Part shown: in pieces, positions 59,080-64,000 of the stretch
How positions within the stretch are numbered: the stretch's first letter is position 1
How the letters are laid out: every line of letters begins with the position of its first letter
NCBI RefSeq assembly: GCF_002090075.1
Contig: NZ_BBRI01000002.1
Location: 1,302,001-1,366,000, forward strand
DNA length: 64,000 bases
Direction of reading: 5' to 3'
From: Demequina sp. NBRC 110052
Lineage (GTDB): Bacteria > Actinomycetota > Actinomycetes > Actinomycetales > Demequinaceae
Notes under the pieces: model-generated
Seen by the model: the letters and a program-made list of their open reading frames with translations, nothing else
The model's database searches: none
Told to the model about the DNA's origin: nothing
Program-made: the position numbers and the translations under genes

Positions 59080-61557
59080 GTGAATGAGAACACTCCGCCC
59101 GTCGCCGCCCCCGAGCACACCGTCGAAAGCTTCACGCGCGCGTTCCTGCGCGAGCTCAACTTCGGGCAGGGCGTGGACCTGGACCGAGCCAGCGCCAACG
59201 ACAAGTACCTCGCGCTGTCCCGCGCAGTGCGCCACTATCTGACGGCGCGCTGGCTCGAGACGCTGCGCAACCAGTACCGCGATCAGGCGAAGGTCGTCGC
59301 GTACCTCTCGGCCGAGTTCCTGCTCGGACCGCAGCTGGAGAACGCGCTGCTGGCCTCGGACCTTGAGGACGTCGCGCGCGAGTCGCTCGCGGCGCTCGGC
59401 GTGGACATCGACGAGCTTCGCGCGGTGGAGGTCGAGCCGGGTCTGGGCAACGGCGGGCTCGGACGCCTCGCGGCGTGCTTCATCGACTCGCTCGCGACGC
59501 TGAACGTGCCGTCGATCGGCTACGGCATCCGCTACGAGTACGGCATCTTCCGCCAGAAGTTCGTCGACGGCAGGCAGGTCGAGCAGCCGGACACCTGGCT
59601 GCACCTGGGCTCGCCGTGGGAGCTGCCGCACCCCGAGTACGCGGTGGACGTCTCGTTCGGCGGTCACACCGAGGCTCCGCCCGCCGGCAGCCCCGACGGC
59701 GCACGCACGTGGGTGCCCGGTTGGGGCGTCACGGCGATGCCGTACAACTACATGGTCCCCGGCTACCGCAACGGCCGCGTCAACACGCTGCGCCTGTGGA
59801 GCTCGCACGCGCAGCACGAGTTCGACCTCCAGGAGTTCAACGCCGGCGACTACGCCGAGGCGGTGCGCGCCCGCACCTACGCCGAGAACATCTCCAAGGT
59901 GCTCTACCCCGAGGACTCGACTCCGCAGGGCAAGGAGCTGCGCCTACAGCAGCAGTACTTCTTCGTGGCCGCCTCGCTGAAGGACTTCATCGACCACGTG
60001 CTGCCCGACGGCTACGACCTGCACCGGCTGCCCGAGCGCATCACATGGCAGCTCAACGACACGCACCCGGTGATCGCCGTGCCGGAACTCATGCGGATCC
60101 TCGTGGACGAGAAGGGCTGGGCGTGGGACGACGCGTGGGCCGTCACGCAGAAGGTCTTCGCGTACACGTGCCACACGCTGCTGCCCGAGGCGCTCGAAGT
60201 ATGGCCGGTCGACCTGCTGGGGCGCCTGCTGCCGCGCCACCTGGAGATCATCTATCGCATCAACGAGGAGTTCCTCGAGGTCGTGCGCGAGGCGTACCCG
60301 GGCGACGAGCTGCGGGTGCGCCGCATGTCGATCATCGCTGAGGAGCCTGCGCGCGCCGTGCGCATGGCTCACCTCGCCACCGTCGCGGGCTTCAAGGTCA
60401 ACGGCGTCGCCGAGCTCCACTCGCAGCTGCTGCGCGACAAGGTGTTGAACGACTTCGCGCAGCTGTGGCCCGACAAGTTCACGAACGTCACGAACGGCGT
60501 GACGCCGCGCCGTTTCGTGCGGCTCTCGAACCCGGCCCTCTCGGGCCTGATCACGGAGGCGATCGGCGACGGCTGGGTCACCGACCTGTCGCGCCTGAGC
60601 GAGCTCGAGCCGCTCGCCGACGACGCCGAGTTCCGTCGCCGATTCCGCGAGATCAAGGGCGCCAACAAGCAGCGCCTCGCTACCGTGCTTGCGGCACGCG
60701 ACGGCCTCGAGCTCGCCGGCGACGGTCTCGTGGACGCCATGGTGAAGCGCCTGCACGAGTACAAGCGCCAGAGCCTCAAGCTGCTCCACATCGTGTCGCT
60801 GTACGAAGGCATCACGTCCGGCCGCATCCCGCTCGAGTCCGTCACGCCGCGCACGTTCGTCTTCGGCGCGAAGGCCGCGCCCGGGTATGTGCGGGCCAAG
60901 GAGACGATCGAGCTGATCAATGCCGTGGGCCGGACGATCAACGCCGACGCGTCGCTGCAGGGCCGCCTCAAGGTTGCCTTCCCCGCGAACTACAACGTGA
61001 CGCTCGCCGAGACGCTCATCCCGGCGGCCGACCTGTCGGAGCAGATCTCACTCGCCGGCAAGGAGGCGTCCGGCACGGGAAACATGAAGTTCGCTCTCAA
61101 CGGTGCGCTCACCGTCGGCACGGATGACGGCGCGAACGTGGAGATCCGCCAGCTCGTGGGCGACGAGAACTTCTTCCTGTTCGGCATGGACGAGCCGGCC
61201 GCGGCAGCACTCCAGGCCAGCGGCTACGACCCCGGCGCGTACTACGAGTCCGACCCAGAGCTGAAGGCGGCGCTCAACATGATCGCCTCCGGGGCGTTCA
61301 CGGATGGCGAGCGCGGCGGGGCCGTGTCTTCGATCTTCGCGTCGCTCACGGAGCGCGACCGCTTCATGGCGCTCGCGGACTTCCGTTCCTACATGGACGC
61401 GCAGGCAAGGGTCGAGACGGCGTACGCGGATCAGGACGCGTGGAGCCGTTCCGCGATCCTCAACGTGGCGCGTTCGGGCTTCTTCAGCTCCGACCGCTCC
61501 ATCCAGGACTACCTGGACCGCATCTGGGGCGCCAAGCCCATCGCGCAGAACTCCTGA
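59080..61557 (+). CDS. glgP: Glycogen/maltodextrin phosphorylase
   Basis: 825 residues. PLP lysine in 'EASGTGNMKFALNGALTVGT', substrate region 'NVTNGVTPRRFVRLSNPALS' and 'VKRLHEYKRQSLKLLHIVSL' are typical. It releases glucose 1-phosphate from glycogen, which Pgm then converts. The start is a GTG at 59080: TACCGT (59068-59073) lies 6 nt upstream and the family start 'ESFTRAFLRELNFGQG' follows. Longer in-frame starts in the gap (to 58936) are rejected. It follows the GT2 gene by 115 bp. Confidence 0.95.
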   Translation: MNENTPPVAAPEHTVESFTRAFLRELNFGQGVDLDRASANDKYLALSRAVRHYLTARWLETLRNQYRDQAKVVAYLSAEFLLGPQLENALLASDLEDVARESLAALGVDIDELRAVEVEPGLGNGGLGRLAACFIDSLATLNVPSIGYGIRYEYGIFRQKFVDGRQVEQPDTWLHLGSPWELPHPEYAVDVSFGGHTEAPPAGSPDGARTWVPGWGVTAMPYNYMVPGYRNGRVNTLRLWSSHAQHEFDLQEFNAGDYAEAVRARTYAENISKVLYPEDSTPQGKELRLQQQYFFVAASLKDFIDHVLPDGYDLHRLPERITWQLNDTHPVIAVPELMRILVDEKGWAWDDAWAVTQKVFAYTCHTLLPEALEVWPVDLLGRLLPRHLEIIYRINEEFLEVVREAYPGDELRVRRMSIIAEEPARAVRMAHLATVAGFKVNGVAELHSQLLRDKVLNDFAQLWPDKFTNVTNGVTPRRFVRLSNPALSGLITEAIGDGWVTDLSRLSELEPLADDAEFRRRFREIKGANKQRLATVLAARDGLELAGDGLVDAMVKRLHEYKRQSLKLLHIVSLYEGITSGRIPLESVTPRTFVFGAKAAPGYVRAKETIELINAVGRTINADASLQGRLKVAFPANYNVTLAETLIPAADLSEQISLAGKEASGTGNMKFALNGALTVGTDDGANVEIRQLVGDENFFLFGMDEPAAAALQASGYDPGAYYESDPELKAALNMIASGAFTDGERGGAVSSIFASLTERDRFMALADFRSYMDAQARVETAYADQDAWSRSAILNVARSGFFSSDRSIQDYLDRIWGAKPIAQNS

Positions 61558-61597
61558 CGAGGTCGCAACCGGGCGCACGCCCGACGCCGGGGCCGGG

Positions 61598-61972
61598 TCA
61601 GCGGCTGGGTCGCCCCCGCAGGCGGTCGAGTTGGCGCCGCTCGCGCTTGGTCGGCTTGCCCGCTCCCCGGTCGCGCACTCCGAACGCGCCCACGTGCTCC
61701 TTCTTGGGCGGGGGCGGCGAGTGATCCTCGTACGCCTCCGCCGCGGGGGCGGCGCCGACGCGCTTGAGCAGGAGCTTCGTCGCAACCACGATTCGTTCGC
61801 GCTCGTGAGTGCGGACAATCACGGTGTCGCCCACGCGCACGGGCGTCGAGGGCTTGGCGCGCTCGCCGCGCACGCGCACGTGGCCGGCCTTGCACGCATC
61901 GGTCGCCTGCGTGCGGGTCTTCGCGAGGCGGACGGCCCACACCCATACGTCGGCGCGGACTGACTCGGGCAT
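61598..61972 (-). CDS. S4-domain RNA-binding protein (Hsp15-like)
   Basis: 124 residues. The S4 fold is clear in 'VRADVWVWAVRLAKTRTQAT', 'ACKAGHVRVRGERAKPSTPV' and 'RVGDTVIVRTHERERIV'. The tail is basic, ending 'KPTKRERRQLDRLRGRPSR'. Hsp15 binds free 50S subunits carrying peptidyl-tRNA. TACCCT (61979-61984) is 6 nt before the ATG, so the start at 61972 is chosen over one 11 codons upstream. Convergent with glgP. Confidence 0.9.
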   Translation of the reverse strand: MPESVRADVWVWAVRLAKTRTQATDACKAGHVRVRGERAKPSTPVRVGDTVIVRTHERERIVVATKLLLKRVGAAPAAEAYEDHSPPPPKKEHVGAFGVRDRGAGKPTKRERRQLDRLRGRPSR

Positions 61973-61995
61973 GAGTCGAGGGTACCCATGCGTCG

Positions 61996-62048
61996 TGTGA
62001 GGCACTCAGTGCTCAAACTGGCCCGCTCAGAGCACTGAGCGCCTCACA
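61996..62048. repeat. Dispersed imperfect palindrome, copy 4
   Basis: TGTGAGGCACTCAGTGCTC (61996-62014) and GAGCACTGAGCGCCTCACA (62030-62048) pair in 18 of 19 positions, the most regular copy. Followed by GGACG, as in copy 2. It lies between the divergent S4 and YgjV-like genes. Confidence 0.7.
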
Positions 62049-62097
62049 GGACGCAGCGCGGCGAACGCCTCTCATCTGCGCGCCCTACCCTTGAGGC

Positions 62098-62730
62098 ATG
62101 GACGTGTTCTACGAGGTCTTCGGGTGGATCGGCTCGGTGCTGATCGTCGTGTCGCTCATGCAGGCGCGGATGCTGGTGTTCCGCTGGATGAATCTCATCG
62201 GCTCCACCATTGCGACGGCGTACAACCTCATCTACGGCATCTGGCCCTACGTCGCGATGAACGTGGCGATCGTCGTGATCAACGCGTACTGGCTCAACCG
62301 GCTCTATCGCGAGGCGAAGGATCCGGAGGTCTACAAGGTCATCCCGGTGCCGTCCGACGGCCCCTACTTGCGCCACCTGCTCACGGTGCACGGGGCAGAC
62401 GTCGCACACTTCGCGCCGGCATTCACGGCGGAGCCGGGCGAGGGGGCACCGCGTCACTCGTTCCTGATCGTGCGTGGCGACGAGGCCGTGGGCGTGGTCG
62501 CAGTGCGTGAGGAGGGCGACGGCGTGGGACGCGTCGAGCTCGACTGGGTCAAGCCGCGCTTCCGCGACTTCACGCCGGGGCACTTCGTGTACGAGAACTC
62601 GTCGGCCCTGCCCGACGCGGGCTTCCGTCAGCTGCGTCTCACACCTCACGACATGACGGACCGCGAGTACCTGCGTAAAGCGGGCTTCCGCACCGAGCGC
62701 ACCGAATGGGTGAGGGACCTGGCCGCATGA
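62098..62730 (+). CDS. YgjV-like membrane domain fused to a small cytoplasmic domain
   Basis: 210 residues. Residues 1-70 hold three membrane helices ('EVFGWIGSVLIVVSLMQARM', 'WMNLIGSTIATAYNLIYGIW', 'YVAMNVAIVVINAYWLNRLY') matching the YgjV type. Residues 80-210 are soluble; 'HSFLIVRGDEAVGVVAVREE' and 'FRQLRLTPHDMTDREYLRKA' resemble a GNAT-like fold, but no acetyl-CoA loop is clear. TACCCT (62086-62091) is 6 nt before the ATG. Its stop overlaps the threonine aldolase start by 4 nt, so they are coupled. Confidence 0.75.
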   Translation: MDVFYEVFGWIGSVLIVVSLMQARMLVFRWMNLIGSTIATAYNLIYGIWPYVAMNVAIVVINAYWLNRLYREAKDPEVYKVIPVPSDGPYLRHLLTVHGADVAHFAPAFTAEPGEGAPRHSFLIVRGDEAVGVVAVREEGDGVGRVELDWVKPRFRDFTPGHFVYENSSALPDAGFRQLRLTPHDMTDREYLRKAGFRTERTEWVRDLAA

Positions 62731-63848
62731 CCCCGACGAGCGCCATCCACTTCGCGTCCGACAACTACGCGTCTGTCCACCCCGAGGTACTCGCCGCGAT
62801 CGCTGCGGCCGACGGCGGGCACGAGCCCGCCTACGGGTCCGACGCCGCGACGGCCGAGTTCGACGCCGCGGTGCGCGCGACGTTCGGCGAGCACGCGGTT
62901 GGCTTCCCCGTGTTCAACGGCACTGGCGCGAACGTCGTGTCGCTGACGGCCCTCAGCCCGCGCTGGGGCGGTGGCGTGGTCGCCTCGGAGCACGCACACA
63001 TCCACAACGACGAGGGCGGGGCTCCCGAGAAGGTGGCCGGCCTCAAGGTGCTCGCCTTGGATTCGCCCGACGGGCGGCTCACCCCCGCACAGCTCGACCG
63101 GTATGCGGGCGACCTGGGGGACGAGCACCGCGCGCAGCCGCTCGTGCTGTCTCTCACGCAGTCCACGGAGGTGGGCACCGTGTACGCGCTCGAGGAGCTG
63201 CGGGCGCTGGTGGACGCGGCTCACGCGCGCGGGATGGGCGTGCACGTGGACGGCGCGCGCATCGCGAACGCCGCCGCCGCGCTCGGCGTCGGCCTGCTCG
63301 AGGCGTGCGGCGGCGCTGACGTGCTGTCCCTCGGCGGCACCAAGAATGGCGCGATGCTGGGCGAGGCCGTGGTGGTGCTGAATCCGGAACTGAGCCCCAG
63401 CGTCGGGCATGACCTGCCGTACCTGCGCAAGCAGGCGATGCAGCTGGGCTCCAAGATGCGCTACGTCTCGGCGCAGCTCACGGCGCTCCTCACCTCCACC
63501 GACGAGGCGGGCGATCCGCTGTGGCTGCGCAACGCGCGACATTCGAACGCGATGGCGACGCTCCTGCGGGCCGAGCTGGAGCCGCTCGCGCGCGACGGCT
63601 TGTTGCGATTCACGCAGCCCACCGAGGCGAACGCGGTATTCGTGGAGATGCCGCGCACGCTGGCTGACGACATCCGCGCCACCGGGACGCGCTTCTACGA
63701 CTGGAAGCCGGGCACGACGCCCGGGACGGTCGAGGTGCGGCTGATGTGCTCGTGGGACACCGCCGCGTCGGACGTCGCGTTGCTCGCCGAGGTGGCGCGC
63801 GCTGCCGCGCACCCCGTCGCTGTCGAGGCGCCGGCGGAGGACGCCTGA
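62727..63848 (+). CDS. ltaE: Low-specificity L-threonine aldolase
   Basis: 373 residues. '[20 protein letters not shown]', '[20 protein letters not shown]' (substrate His), '[14 protein letters not shown]' (Asp) and the PLP lysine in '[17 protein letters not shown]' match LtaE. It splits threonine or allo-threonine to glycine and acetaldehyde, feeding the gcv operon. The ATG overlaps the previous stop (ATGA). The next gene overlaps its stop (TGATG). Confidence 0.93.
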   Translation: MTPTSAIHFASDNYASVHPEVLAAIAAADGGHEPAYGSDAATAEFDAAVRATFGEHAVGFPVFNGTGANVVSLTALSPRWGGGVVASEHAHIHNDEGGAPEKVAGLKVLALDSPDGRLTPAQLDRYAGDLGDEHRAQPLVLSLTQSTEVGTVYALEELRALVDAAHARGMGVHVDGARIANAAAALGVGLLEACGGADVLSLGGTKNGAMLGEAVVVLNPELSPSVGHDLPYLRKQAMQLGSKMRYVSAQLTALLTSTDEAGDPLWLRNARHSNAMATLLRAELEPLARDGLLRFTQPTEANAVFVEMPRTLADDIRATGTRFYDWKPGTTPGTVEVRLMCSWDTAASDVALLAEVARAAAHPVAVEAPAEDA

Positions 63849-64000
63849 TGGCGACGTGTCCCTGCGGCTCGGGCGACGGTTTCGCCGACTGCTGCCGGCC
63901 CTACCTGCGCGGCGACGCGGAGGCGCCGACGGCCGAAGCGCTGATGCGCTCCCGCTACACCGCGTACGTGCGCGGCGACGAGGACTACCTGAGCCGGACG
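63848..64000 (+). CDS. YchJ-like SEC-C motif protein (N-terminal part)
   Basis: Only the first 51 residues are in the window. '[20 protein letters not shown]' is the zinc-binding CxCGSGxxxxxCC motif of UPF0225/YchJ proteins, followed by '[20 protein letters not shown]'. The gene runs past position 64000. Its ATG overlaps the ltaE stop, so it is in the same transcript. Confidence 0.88.
   Translation, partial: MATCPCGSGDGFADCCRPYLRGDAEAPTAEALMRSRYTAYVRGDEDYLSRT

Overview
This 64-kb window has about 70% GC, overlapping and tightly packed genes on both strands, and many GTG starts. Gene content is typical of a free-living actinobacterium, probably of the order Micrococcales (inference from gene types such as DUF5926, DUF6458, LppM-like lipoproteins, septum-formation/DUF4190 proteins and the CopD-CtaG fusion; no rRNA or marker gene fixes the genus). 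I see no phage, plasmid, insertion sequence or CRISPR array; this is ordinary chromosome with regulatory and non-coding features between the genes.

Layout. 0-7 kb: a probable serine hydrolase start at the left edge, a small monooxygenase-like gene divergent from a TetR regulator, two paralogous NAD-dependent epimerases, an EamA permease, a MarR-GNAT fusion with a palindromic operator, and an MFS exporter. 7-16 kb: membrane and secreted proteins (DUF6458, three DUF4190/septum-formation-type proteins), an aldose epimerase, tRNA-Gly(CCC), FKBP, and a large membrane phosphodiesterase. 15.4-16.2 kb: an 880-bp non-coding stretch with hairpins and a cluster of DnaA-box-like sites. 16-26 kb: CopD-CtaG copper protein, MFS, a Fic protein with its own inverted-repeat operator, VanZ, pheA with a glycosyltransferase, DUF5926 and phosphoglucomutase. 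26-34 kb: three tandem LppM-like proteins, MFS, a structured 300-bp non-coding region, an ATP-grasp enzyme, TerC under a manganese (yybP-ykoY) riboswitch, and several small proteins. 34-47 kb: PatB-type lyase, hydrolase, a kinase of the APH fold and later two APH-fold pseudokinases, siderophore-interacting protein with an iron box, a copper chaperone/DyP peroxidase unit, a Kef-type K+/H+ antiporter with its regulator, a second MFS of the 28-kb type, and a lone type IV pilin-like gene with a CRP-like site. 47-64 kb: methionine/one-carbon genes (metE, OsmC, metF), Tag glycosylase, the glycine cleavage operon gcvP-(membrane protein)-gcvT-gcvH-NUDIX, a glycosyltransferase, glycogen phosphorylase, an S4 protein, a YgjV-like fusion, threonine aldolase, and the start of a YchJ-like gene.

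How it works together. One-carbon flow is unusually concentrated: threonine aldolase makes glycine, the gcv operon splits it to methylene-THF, MetF reduces this and MetE uses methyl-THF for methionine. Pgm and GlgP link glycogen to glucose phosphate. Metal handling recurs (iron box with SIP, CopD-CtaG, PCuAC with DyP, Mn-switch with TerC).

Two window-wide patterns stand out. First, at least 15 start codons sit 6-7 nt after a TANNNT hexamer with no Shine-Dalgarno sequence, which points to widespread leaderless transcription; I used this to choose starts. Second, an imperfect palindrome with a shared core recurs in four intergenic places, behaving like a dispersed repeat family.
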